Of a stretch of DNA of 14,168 bases, positions 8,753 to 14,168 are shown piece after piece. Below the pieces are notes generated by a model. The model was not told where the DNA came from. It worked only from the letters and a program-made list of their open reading frames with translations, and searched no databases. Within the stretch, counting starts at the first letter, position 1, and every line of letters starts with the position of its first letter. This stretch comes from Candidatus Pelagibacter sp. Its GTDB lineage: Bacteria; Pseudomonadota; Alphaproteobacteria; Pelagibacterales; Pelagibacteraceae. The position numbers and the translations under genes are program-made. The DNA lies in assembly GCA_028343315.1 (NCBI GenBank), contig JAOLYI010000013.1:1-14168 (forward strand), read 5' to 3'.

Positions 8753-9290
8753 AAGATCATTCTTAATTTTTATTTTATTATCAGCAAACCTCGCCGCTAA
8801 TGAAAAAGACCAAATAATTTCTCAATTAAAAAACTTAAACTCTTTGGAGTTTACTTTTGAACAATTAATTAATGAAAAGAATGAAAAAGGTAATTGTCTT
8901 TTAGAATTTCCTGGAAAATTAAAGTGTGATTATTTCGATGATAAAAAAAAAGAGCTAATAATAAATAACAAAAAATTAGCAATAACACAGAAAAGATATA
9001 AAAAAACTTATTATTATCCTGTATCAAAATCTCCATTTTTAAATATTTTATACAAAGATAAACTTTTTGAAATTATAAAGTCCGGAAAACTAGAATTGTC
9101 TGATCAAATTATTAAGCTGGTTTATTTAGCTGATAACAAGATAACAGTTTTATTTGATAGAAAATCTTTAGATTTAAAAGGTTGGAAAATTGTTGATCAG
9201 TATAACAATAATATAAATTTCTCTTTAAAAATTGTAGCTAGAAACAATGTCTTTAAAAAAGAAACTTTTAAAATTCCTGAAGTTAATTAA
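8727..9290 (+). CDS. lolA: Outer-membrane lipoprotein carrier protein LolA
   Basis: LolA ferries lipoproteins through the periplasm from the LolCDE exporter to the outer membrane. The 187-residue product begins with a signal peptide: basic KFFKR (6-10), hydrophobic SFLIFILLSA (11-20) and probable cleavage after LAA (residue 24). The mature part follows the LolA pattern: LNSLEFTFEQL near the start, the hairpin GNCLLEFPGKLKCDYF (55-70), which aligns with the family's G-x-x-x-x-x-R-P-G-x-x-R-W-x-Y, and a later SPFLNIL segment. Two positions normally aromatic in that hairpin are cysteines here (C57, C67). The ATG start lies inside the ftsK end; a GTG at 8739 would give a shorter n-region and is also possible. 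Sequence divergence is high, but signal peptide, length and hairpin support the call. Confidence 0.86.
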   Translation: MLVNVKFFKRSFLIFILLSANLAANEKDQIISQLKNLNSLEFTFEQLINEKNEKGNCLLEFPGKLKCDYFDDKKKELIINNKKLAITQKRYKKTYYYPVSKSPFLNILYKDKLFEIIKSGKLELSDQIIKLVYLADNKITVLFDRKSLDLKGWKIVDQYNNNINFSLKIVARNNVFKKETFKIPEVN

Positions 9291-9793
9291 GCTACAAATT
9301 CAATTTCTTCTTCTTTAAATATCTTAAAACCCTTAGATTTATAATTTTGAAGAGCGTGTTTATGATCTAAGCTACAAGTATGTACCCACATTCTTTCTGG
9401 ATTCTTTCTTGATGCGCTAGCAACTGCGTGGTTAACGAGTATAGACCCAAGTTTTAATCCTCTAAATTCTTTTAATACACCCAAATTAATTAATTCTACC
9501 TCGTTAGAACCTGAGTGATATTCTTGTTCATAATATCCAACAAGATCGCCTCCTTTTTTTAAAACATGAGTTTCTAAGTTTTTATTTGTAACGTACTTGA
9601 TCCATTCTTTATCAGACCAAAGAAGTCGATCTCTCCAATAATGATCTAGGCCTATTTGTTTATAAAAAAATTTATTAAGTTGAAAATCATTTTTGTCATC
9701 TAAAATAATTTTAAAATTTTCAGGAAGATTTAGATCAATTGTATTGGAAAAATCTTTTATCTCTAAAAAATATCTTTTAACTCTTGAGACCAT
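9287..9793 (-). CDS. GNAT-family N-acetyltransferase of unknown substrate
   Basis: The 168-residue protein has the C-terminal half of a GNAT fold. LINLGVLKEFRGLKLGSILV (101-120) forms the beta4-alpha3 acetyl-CoA-binding region, although the classical R-x-x-G-x-G pyrophosphate loop reads R-G-L-K-L-G (111-116), with lysine at the usual first glycine. It is followed by WVHTCSLDHKHALQNYKSKGF (136-156), typical of a late GNAT motif (tyrosine plus Y-x-x-x-G-F ending). The N-terminal 90 residues are not recognisable. I cannot name the acetyl acceptor. The ATG shares one base with the hinT stop (TAATG), so it appears to be the last gene of the his run. Its own stop overlaps the stop of lolA on the other strand. 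Confidence 0.78.
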   Translation of the reverse strand: MVSRVKRYFLEIKDFSNTIDLNLPENFKIILDDKNDFQLNKFFYKQIGLDHYWRDRLLWSDKEWIKYVTNKNLETHVLKKGGDLVGYYEQEYHSGSNEVELINLGVLKEFRGLKLGSILVNHAVASASRKNPERMWVHTCSLDHKHALQNYKSKGFKIFKEEEIEFVA

Positions 9794-10149
9794 TAGCTAA
9801 CCATCTTTCCTATCTTTTCGCCTGCAAAAATATGAAAATGTAAGTGGGGAACTTCTTGTCCTCCATCGCTACCGATATTAGTTAAAGCTCTATAACCTTT
9901 GTCATTGGAGCCCATTAGGTTTGCTACATGTGTAACCGCTTTATTTAATTCAATAATCTCTGTATCAGAGGCTTTATTATTAAAATCATCTAGATCAACA
10001 TATTCACCTTTTGGTATTACTAATACGTGCACTTTCTTCTGAGGATTAATGTCATGAAAAGCTAAAACATGTTCGTTTTCATAAACTTTCTTGCAAGGAA
10101 TTTCTCCTCTAAGAATTTTTGCGAATATATTATTTTTATCGTAGCTCAT
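9793..10149 (-). CDS. hinT: HIT-family purine nucleoside phosphoramidase (HinT-like)
   Basis: HinT-type proteins hydrolyse adenosine 5'-phosphoramidates and related acyl- or aminoacyl-adenylates. The 118-residue product has the full family layout: NNIFAKILRGEIPCKKVYE at the N-terminus (6-24), AFHDINPQKKVHVLVIPK (30-47), NIGSDGGQEVPHLHFHIFAG (91-110) with the histidine triad H102-x-H104-x-H106, and the typical short C-terminal tail ending KMVS. The GGQEV segment before the triad is characteristic of the HinT branch rather than Fhit or GalT. Its ATG overlaps the hisE stop (ATGA), placing it in the histidine gene run, and a modest AAGG lies upstream. A direct role in histidine synthesis is not known for the family; co-location may simply reflect coexpression. 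Confidence 0.93.
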   Translation of the reverse strand: MSYDKNNIFAKILRGEIPCKKVYENEHVLAFHDINPQKKVHVLVIPKGEYVDLDDFNNKASDTEIIELNKAVTHVANLMGSNDKGYRALTNIGSDGGQEVPHLHFHIFAGEKIGKMVS

Positions 10150-10418
10150 TTTTGCCTTTTCTTAAGCTCACTCATTACATCTTCTACCTTGATATTATTA
10201 GCCTCAAGATAAACCATCAAATGATAAAGTACATCTGCTGCTTCGTGTATTTTATTAGAATCTTGTTCAACAGCCTCTATTAATTCTCCTATTTCCTCTT
10301 TTACTTTTGCAACGCTTAAACTTTTATCATTAAGAAGTTTGTTTGTATAAGAGTTATCAAGAGAGGAATTTTTTCTATCTCTAATGATTTTCATTAACTG
10401 TTCTAGATTTTCAAACAT
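10146..10418 (-). CDS. hisE: Phosphoribosyl-ATP pyrophosphohydrolase HisE
   Basis: HisE removes pyrophosphate from phosphoribosyl-ATP, the second step of histidine synthesis. At 90 residues it is a stand-alone, single-domain enzyme rather than the HisIE fusion found in enterobacteria; no hisI is in the window. The all-alpha MazG-like fold is visible from KVKEEIGELIEAV (38-50) and HEAADVLYHLMVYLE (58-72), giving the metal-binding ExxE (E42, E45) and ExxD (E59, D62) motifs. It begins 2 bases after the end of hisF and its TGA overlaps the hinT ATG by 4 bases, so it is translated as part of the his run. Confidence 0.95.
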   Translation of the reverse strand: MFENLEQLMKIIRDRKNSSLDNSYTNKLLNDKSLSVAKVKEEIGELIEAVEQDSNKIHEAADVLYHLMVYLEANNIKVEDVMSELKKRQK

Positions 10419-10419
10419 T

Positions 10420-11178
10420 TTATAATCTTACCGATACATTCTTAGAATTCAAATATTCTTTGGCTTCTTTAATTTTGTATTCACCATAGTGAAAAATAGA
10501 AGCAGCAAGAACAGCGCTCGCACCACCTTTAACTATACCATCATACAGATGATCTAAAGTGCCTACACCACCAGAAGCAATAACAGGAATATTAGTACTA
10601 TCTGTAATTACTTTTAATAATTCAACGTCATAACCAGACTTTGTTCCGTCTCTATCCATAGAAGTTAATAAGATTTCTCCTGCTCCATTTGTTTCCACTT
10701 GTTTAGCGAATTCTACTGCATTAATACCCGTTTTATTTCGTCCACCATGAGTAAAAACCTCCCATTTATTATCTGAAACTTTTTTAGCGTCTATTGCTAC
10801 AACAATACATTGAGAGCCAAATTTTTTAGATGCCGCTTTTACAAAACTAACGTCTTTAACTGCTGCTGTATTAATAGAAACCTTATCTGCTCCTGCTAAT
10901 AATAAATCCGTTATATTCTGAATAGTTCTAACACCGCCACCGACAGTTAAAGGAACAAAACATTCCTTTGCAGTTTTTCTTACAATATCAATTATTGTAT
11001 CTCTATTTTCATTTGATGCAGTAATATCTAAAAAACAAATCTCGTCAGCACCACCATCACTATAAATCTTAGCTTGTTCAACTGGATCTCCAGCATCTTT
11101 TAATTCAACAAAGTTAATGCCTTTGACTACTCTGCCATTCTTAACATCTAGACAGGGAATAATTCTATTTTTAAGCAA
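10420..11178 (-). CDS. hisF: Imidazole glycerol phosphate synthase cyclase subunit HisF (TTG start)
   Basis: HisF takes ammonia made by HisH and converts PRFAR to imidazole glycerol phosphate and AICAR. The 252-residue TIM barrel carries the catalytic aspartates D11 (IPCLDV) and D130 (VAIDAK), the phosphate-binding segments TVGGGVR (78-84) and ASGGVG (201-206), and MDRDGT (174-179). The start is a TTG at 11178-11176: the sequence [10 protein letters not shown] immediately after it is the normal HisF N-terminus and there is no ATG or GTG in frame nearby. An AAGGAG Shine-Dalgarno lies just upstream, inside the end of hisA, with which hisF overlaps by 8 bases. Tight coupling of hisA and hisF is common in bacteria. 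Confidence 0.97.
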   Translation of the reverse strand: MLKNRIIPCLDVKNGRVVKGINFVELKDAGDPVEQAKIYSDGGADEICFLDITASNENRDTIIDIVRKTAKECFVPLTVGGGVRTIQNITDLLLAGADKVSINTAAVKDVSFVKAASKKFGSQCIVVAIDAKKVSDNKWEVFTHGGRNKTGINAVEFAKQVETNGAGEILLTSMDRDGTKSGYDVELLKVITDSTNIPVIASGGVGTLDHLYDGIVKGGASAVLAASIFHYGEYKIKEAKEYLNSKNVSVRL

Positions 11179-11896
11179 TAATCTCCTTTGCTAGCTCATC
11201 AAGTTTAATATCACCATCATAAATTGCTTTACCAATAATGATACCTTCAATTTTTTTATTATTTAATTCTTTGGCTTTCTTAATATCAATCATTGAAGAA
11301 ACACCCCCAGAAATAACTACAGGACAATTAGATAGTTCTGCAATTTTAACACTTTCATCAAAATTAGGGCTAGTTTTCATTCCATCTCTATTTATATCTG
11401 TGTAAATTATTCGGCTTACACCATAGTTGTTGACTTCTTTAAGAAAGTCTAAAGTTTTAATACTAAGATTTTCTTTCCAACCAGAGACAGAAAGATTTCC
11501 ATCCTTTGCGTCTAATCCTAAAGCAATTTGACCTTTAAACTTTATACAAGCTTCTTTTAAAAATTCTTTATTCTTAATAGCACCACTTCCTAAAATTACT
11601 TTCTCAACCCCAGCATCGATGTATTGTTTAATGCTATCGATAGATCTAACGCCACCACCTATTTCAATTTTAAAATCGTATTTGCTTACAATTTCTCGAA
11701 TAATTTCTAAATTTACTGTCCTACCTGTTAGCGCTCCGTCTAAATCAACAATGTGTAAATTTTTAAAGCCATGATCTTTATATTTACCAGCTTGATCAAT
11801 GGGTGAAGTTTCATATTCAGTTTTATTTTCAAAGTCTCCTTTGATTAATCTTACGCATTTCTTATCTTTAATATCTATAGCAGGAAATATTTTCAT
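11171..11896 (-). CDS. hisA: ProFAR isomerase HisA
   Basis: HisA carries out the Amadori rearrangement of ProFAR to PRFAR. The 241-residue TIM barrel shows FPAIDIK with catalytic D8, HIVDLDGA (48-55), EIGGGVRS (78-85), LGLDAKDG with the second catalytic aspartate D129, TDINRDGM (166-173) and SGGVSS (196-201). The overall pattern distinguishes it from its paralogue HisF, which lies directly downstream. The gene begins 6 bases after hisH and overlaps hisF by 8 bases. The spacer before the ATG is AT-only and has no Shine-Dalgarno, so ribosomes probably arrive from hisH. Confidence 0.97.
   Translation of the reverse strand: MKIFPAIDIKDKKCVRLIKGDFENKTEYETSPIDQAGKYKDHGFKNLHIVDLDGALTGRTVNLEIIREIVSKYDFKIEIGGGVRSIDSIKQYIDAGVEKVILGSGAIKNKEFLKEACIKFKGQIALGLDAKDGNLSVSGWKENLSIKTLDFLKEVNNYGVSRIIYTDINRDGMKTSPNFDESVKIAELSNCPVVISGGVSSMIDIKKAKELNNKKIEGIIIGKAIYDGDIKLDELAKEIIA
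11183..11188 (-). promoter_or_regulatory. Shine-Dalgarno sequence that decides the hisF TTG start
   Basis: AAGGAG on the minus strand ends 4 bases before the TTG start of hisF and sits within the last codons of hisA. It is the strongest Shine-Dalgarno match I found upstream of any gene in this window; the other starts have weak purine stretches or none. It presumably compensates for the weak TTG codon and for initiation inside the hisA end. Confidence 0.75.
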
Positions 11897-11902
11897 CTTT
11901 TT

Positions 11903-12529
11903 TTATAAATTAATAAAGTTTTCAATTATTTTTAATCCTGTTTTATCACTTTTCTCAGGGTGAAATTGCGTTCCAAATAAATTATCTTTTTCTACTGAAC
12001 AAACAATCTTTGAAGAGTAATCTGTGGTCGCTGAAATGACTGATTTATCTTCAGGTATAAACTCATAACTATGGACGAAATACGTATGAGATTTATTTTT
12101 TATGTCTTTAAATATTTTACTTTCTTTTTGAATTTCAATTTCGTTCCAACCAATATGTGGAAGTTTAAATTTTCCGTTTTGATTATCTATTTTAGAAACT
12201 TTACCGGCAATCCATCCTAATCCTTTTGTTTCTGCTTCCTCATAGCCAATATCGGCAAACATTTGCAAACCCACACAGATTCCTAATAATGGTTTATTAT
12301 TTGTAATTGCAAAATCTTTCAGCGTATCTACCAATCCATTAATACTATTTAAAGAATCTACGCAGCTTTTAAAAGATCCTTGACCTGGTAAAACAATCTT
12401 ATCGCTAGATTTAATTTTTTTGATATCTGAAGTTACTTCTAGATTAACTTTATCTTTAGCGACCTCTGTGAAAGAGTTAATGACTGAGCTTATATTACCC
12501 GATTGGTAGTCAACAATTGTCACGTTCAT
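11903..12529 (-). CDS. hisH: Imidazole glycerol phosphate synthase glutaminase subunit HisH
   Basis: HisH is the class I glutamine amidotransferase that feeds ammonia to HisF. Starting at the ATG at 12529 the protein is 208 residues, N-terminal sequence MNVTIVDYQSGN. The catalytic triad is visible: C85 in LLGICVGLQ (81-89), H190 and E192 in TQFHPEKS (187-194). The oxyanion-strand motif LPGQGSF (47-53) is also present. A TTG codon directly before the ATG (12532) would add one residue, but ATG is the natural choice. Five bases separate it from the hisB stop. Its position next to hisA and hisF fits the HisHF complex. Confidence 0.96.
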   Translation of the reverse strand: MNVTIVDYQSGNISSVINSFTEVAKDKVNLEVTSDIKKIKSSDKIVLPGQGSFKSCVDSLNSINGLVDTLKDFAITNNKPLLGICVGLQMFADIGYEEAETKGLGWIAGKVSKIDNQNGKFKLPHIGWNEIEIQKESKIFKDIKNKSHTYFVHSYEFIPEDKSVISATTDYSSKIVCSVEKDNLFGTQFHPEKSDKTGLKIIENFINL

Positions 12530-12534
12530 CAAAA

Positions 12535-13125
12535 TTAAATAGAGCCTTTAGTCGAAGGTATTGAGTTTTTAATTCTTTTATCAACTTCTAGAGCATCTTT
12601 AAGTGATCTGGCTAAACCTTTGTAACAAGATTCAATTTTGTGGTGACTATTCTCACCATAAATATTTTCTACGTGTAAAGTAACACCTGCTGATTGAGAG
12701 AAAGCTTGAAACCACTCTTTAAAAAGTTCTGTATCCATCTCACCCAGTTTCTCTACTGCTAAATTAACTTTCCAAATTAAATACGGTCTGTTTGATACGT
12801 CAATTGAAACACGGCTAAGAGTTTCGTCCATCGGTATGATTGTTGAAGCATATCTCCTTATACCTTTTCGATTACCAGCAGCTTTCTTTATAGCTTCACC
12901 AATAGCTATACCTGTGTCTTCTGTGGTGTGGTGTAAATCAATGTGAGTATCACCCTTTGCATTAACTTCTAAATCAATCAAAGAATGCTTGGACAATTGT
13001 TCTAACATGTGGTCAAGAAAACCGATTCCAGTTTTAATTTTATATTTACCTTTACCGTCTAAATTTACAGAAACGGCAATGCTGGTTTCTTTTGTTTTTC
13101 TACTAATTTTTGCTTTTCTTGCCAT
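12535..13125 (-). CDS. hisB: Imidazoleglycerol-phosphate dehydratase HisB (monofunctional)
   Basis: HisB dehydrates imidazole glycerol phosphate to imidazole acetol phosphate. The 196-residue length is that of the monofunctional dehydratase; the histidinol phosphatase domain fused to it in enterobacteria is absent. The metal-binding histidine clusters are present: GFLDHML with H39, [10 protein letters not shown] (61-70), [11 protein letters not shown] (143-153) and NSHHKIES (159-166), the last two being family signatures. It is the first gene of the his run, divergent from hslV across 102 bases that contain a plausible promoter. Alphaproteobacteria commonly place hisB-H-A-F-E next to hslVU, which fits the rest of the window. 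Confidence 0.97.
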   Translation of the reverse strand: MARKAKISRKTKETSIAVSVNLDGKGKYKIKTGIGFLDHMLEQLSKHSLIDLEVNAKGDTHIDLHHTTEDTGIAIGEAIKKAAGNRKGIRRYASTIIPMDETLSRVSIDVSNRPYLIWKVNLAVEKLGEMDTELFKEWFQAFSQSAGVTLHVENIYGENSHHKIESCYKGLARSLKDALEVDKRIKNSIPSTKGSI

Positions 13126-13147
13126 AAATTAACTCTGATTTATCTTT

Positions 13148-13176
13148 GATATATATATAATCGGTCATTTTATCAA
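13148..13176 (-). promoter_or_regulatory. Predicted sigma-70-type promoter of the hisB-H-A-F-E-hinT-GNAT run
   Basis: On the minus strand TTGATA (13176-13171) and TATATC (13153-13148) are separated by exactly 17 bases, with 22 bases from the -10 box to the hisB ATG. The -35 box matches TTGACA at five of six positions. The alternating TA tract gives alternative -10 registers, so the exact box is uncertain. Confidence 0.5.
13156..13161 (+). promoter_or_regulatory. Possible -10 box for hslVU
   Basis: A perfect TATAAT lies on the plus strand, 66 bases before the hslV ATG and overlapping the hisB promoter. No convincing -35 box is found 17 bases upstream, and the hexamer arises at the edge of a TA repeat, so it may be fortuitous. 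If used, the leader would be about 60 bases long with no Shine-Dalgarno before hslV. Confidence 0.3.
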
Positions 13177-13227
13177 TAAATCAGATTTGCTATTGAAGAT
13201 CTTGAATTAATCGCCACATATAACATC

Positions 13228-13767
13228 ATGAATACAGCTGAAAAGTGGCATGGAACAACGATAGTTCTGCTTAGAAAAAATGGTGAAACTGTAGTGGCTG
13301 GAGATGGACAGGTAAGTTTAGGTAACACTGTTTTAAAAAGTAAAGCAAAAAAAGTAAGAAAAATTGAAAGCCGAGGAGTGATCGCTGGTTTTGCTGGTTC
13401 GACAGCTGACGCATTAACTTTGTTTGAAAGACTAGAAGCTAAACTTGAAAAACACGCGGGAAATTTACAAAGAGCTGCTGTTGAATTAGCTAAAGATTGG
13501 AGAAGTGATAAATTTTTAAGAAGGTTAGAAGCATTAATGGCAGTTGCTGATAAAAAACATAGTTTTATAATTTCTGGAACAGGTGATGTTTTAGAGCCTG
13601 AAGATGGAATAATAGGTATCGGTTCAGGTGGAAACTACGCATTAGCAGCAGCAAAAGTTTTAATTGAAACCGATATAAGCGCAGAAGAAATTGCAAGAAA
13701 ATCTATCAAGGTTGCTTCTGATATTTGTGTTTTTACAAATAACAACGTCACTTTAGAGAAAGTTTAA
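13228..13767 (+). CDS. hslV: ATP-dependent protease proteolytic subunit HslV (ClpQ)
   Basis: HslV is the threonine protease of the two-component HslUV degradation machine in the cytoplasm. The 179-residue product matches the family closely: [10 protein letters not shown] at the start, [13 protein letters not shown] (22-34), [30 protein letters not shown] and [15 protein letters not shown]. By alignment the catalytic threonine is T10, preceded by a 9-residue propeptide ending in glycine that must be removed; counted from T10, D26 and K42 fall at catalytic positions 17 and 33. E. coli HslV only needs its methionine removed. The ATG is the only possible start codon in the frame, which closes upstream at 13177. 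No Shine-Dalgarno is seen. hslU follows after a single base. Confidence 0.97.
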   Translation: MNTAEKWHGTTIVLLRKNGETVVAGDGQVSLGNTVLKSKAKKVRKIESRGVIAGFAGSTADALTLFERLEAKLEKHAGNLQRAAVELAKDWRSDKFLRRLEALMAVADKKHSFIISGTGDVLEPEDGIIGIGSGGNYALAAAKVLIETDISAEEIARKSIKVASDICVFTNNNVTLEKV

Positions 13768-13768
13768 A

Positions 13769-14168
13769 ATGACCAAGACAAATAAAATTACAAACTTAAA
13801 GGTAGTAAAGAAAAATTCAAAAAATTACTCGAAAGTAAGCTCTTTATCTCCGAGAGAAATTGTTTCTGAATTAGATAGATATGTAATTGGACAAAAGGAA
13901 GCTAAAAAAGCTGTAGCCGTTGCTTTAAGAAATAGATGGAGAAGACAAGCTTTATCTGACGAGATGAGAGATGAAGTTCTTCCAAAAAATATTTTGATGA
14001 TTGGTCCAACTGGAGTAGGTAAAACTGAAATTTCTAGAAGATTATCTAAGTTAGCTCAAGCCCCGTTCATTAAAGTTGAGGCAACTAGATTTACAGAAGT
14101 TGGCTATGTTGGAAGAGATGTAGAGCAAATCATCAGAGATTTAATTGAGATTGCTATAGCAATGGAGA
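13769..14168 (+). CDS. hslU: ATP-dependent protease ATPase subunit HslU (ClpY), 5' part, cut by window edge
   Basis: HslU is the AAA+ unfoldase that threads substrates into HslV. I translated 133 codons from the ATG at 13769, one base after the hslV stop; the rest of the gene (about 435-450 codons in the family) lies beyond the window. Conserved segments are [16 protein letters not shown] (27-42), ALRNRWRRQ (52-60), Walker A GPTGVGKT (79-86), [19 protein letters not shown] (100-118) including the pore loop GYVG (112-115), and IIRDLIEIA. Compared with E. coli HslU, where the homologous TPREIV begins at residue 5, there are about 22 extra N-terminal residues that are rich in lysine, asparagine and serine. 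No ATG, GTG or TTG occurs in frame between 13769 and the conserved start, so the extension seems real. Confidence 0.96.
   Translation, partial: MTKTNKITNLKVVKKNSKNYSKVSSLSPREIVSELDRYVIGQKEAKKAVAVALRNRWRRQALSDEMRDEVLPKNILMIGPTGVGKTEISRRLSKLAQAPFIKVEATRFTEVGYVGRDVEQIIRDLIEIAIAME

Larger units (their letters stand above)
13134..13185. repeat. Inverted repeat spanning the hisB/hslV divergent promoter region
   Basis: TCTGATTTAT (13134-13143) and its exact reverse complement ATAAATCAGA (13176-13185) flank the central promoter elements, with centres 42 bases apart. An inner pair, TTGAT (13146-13150) and ATCAA (13172-13176), lengthens the arms if a short bulge is allowed. The arms lie around the predicted hisB -35 and -10 boxes, so the dyad could be an operator bound by a regulator of one or both operons. 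The repeat itself is seen directly; its function is inference. Confidence 0.45.

Noticed and set aside
9257..9269. AAAAG-AAA-CTTTT hairpin near the lolA/GNAT junction as a terminator
   Set aside because: The stem has five mostly A-T pairs, lies inside the lolA coding sequence, and is the kind of match expected by chance at this base composition.
13201..13220. CTTGAA followed by CCACATAT as a heat-shock sigma-32 promoter for hslV
   Set aside because: The two elements are only 7 bases apart, far below the spacing of sigma-32 promoters; pairing with the TTGAAG at 13194 gives a poor match and an almost leaderless transcript.

Overview
This AT-rich window (roughly 30% GC by eye) is a tightly packed stretch of bacterial core chromosome. 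It holds 17 protein genes with almost no intergenic space. The longest gene-free gap is about 100 bases, no stretch over 300 bases lacks a gene, and I saw no tRNA, rRNA, CRISPR, IS element or prophage gene. Gene content (parAB next to rsmG-mnmG-mnmE; hisB-H-A-F-E divergent from hslVU), very low GC and extreme compaction suggest an alphaproteobacterium of the SAR11/Pelagibacterales type. That assignment is inference from gene order and base composition, not from a marker gene. The parAB/gidAB block suggests the window is close to the replication origin, although no origin is visible inside it.

Layout. (1) Bases 1-6599, minus strand: a compact run read as ubiH-like monooxygenase > mnmE > mnmG > rsmG > parA > parB. 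Most genes touch or overlap by 1-4 bases, with one 42-base gap between mnmE and mnmG. parB runs off the left edge with nearly all of the protein present. (2) Bases 6656-9290, plus strand: ftsK overlapping lolA. (3) Bases 9287-13125, minus strand: hisB-hisH-hisA-hisF-hisE-hinT-GNAT, again with touching or overlapping ends. Its last gene meets lolA tail to tail, with the two stop codons overlapping. (4) Bases 13228-14168, plus strand: hslV and the first 133 codons of hslU, divergent from hisB across a 102-base promoter region.

How the genes work together. ParA, ParB and two parS-like palindromes that I find inside rsmG would form the chromosome segregation machine. FtsK pumps the terminus at division. 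MnmE and MnmG jointly modify the tRNA wobble uridine, and RsmG methylates 16S rRNA. The his block covers pyrophosphohydrolysis (HisE), isomerisation (HisA), IGP synthesis (HisH+HisF) and dehydration (HisB); hisG, hisD, hisC and hisI are not here. HslV and HslU form an ATP-dependent protease. LolA carries lipoproteins across the periplasm.

I do not see a previously undescribed system. The sequence-level points most worth attention are the two identical parS-like sites in rsmG, an inverted repeat around the divergent hisB/hslV promoters, a TTG start of hisF paired with the window's only strong Shine-Dalgarno sequence, and a possible cross-strand cysteine pair in LolA.
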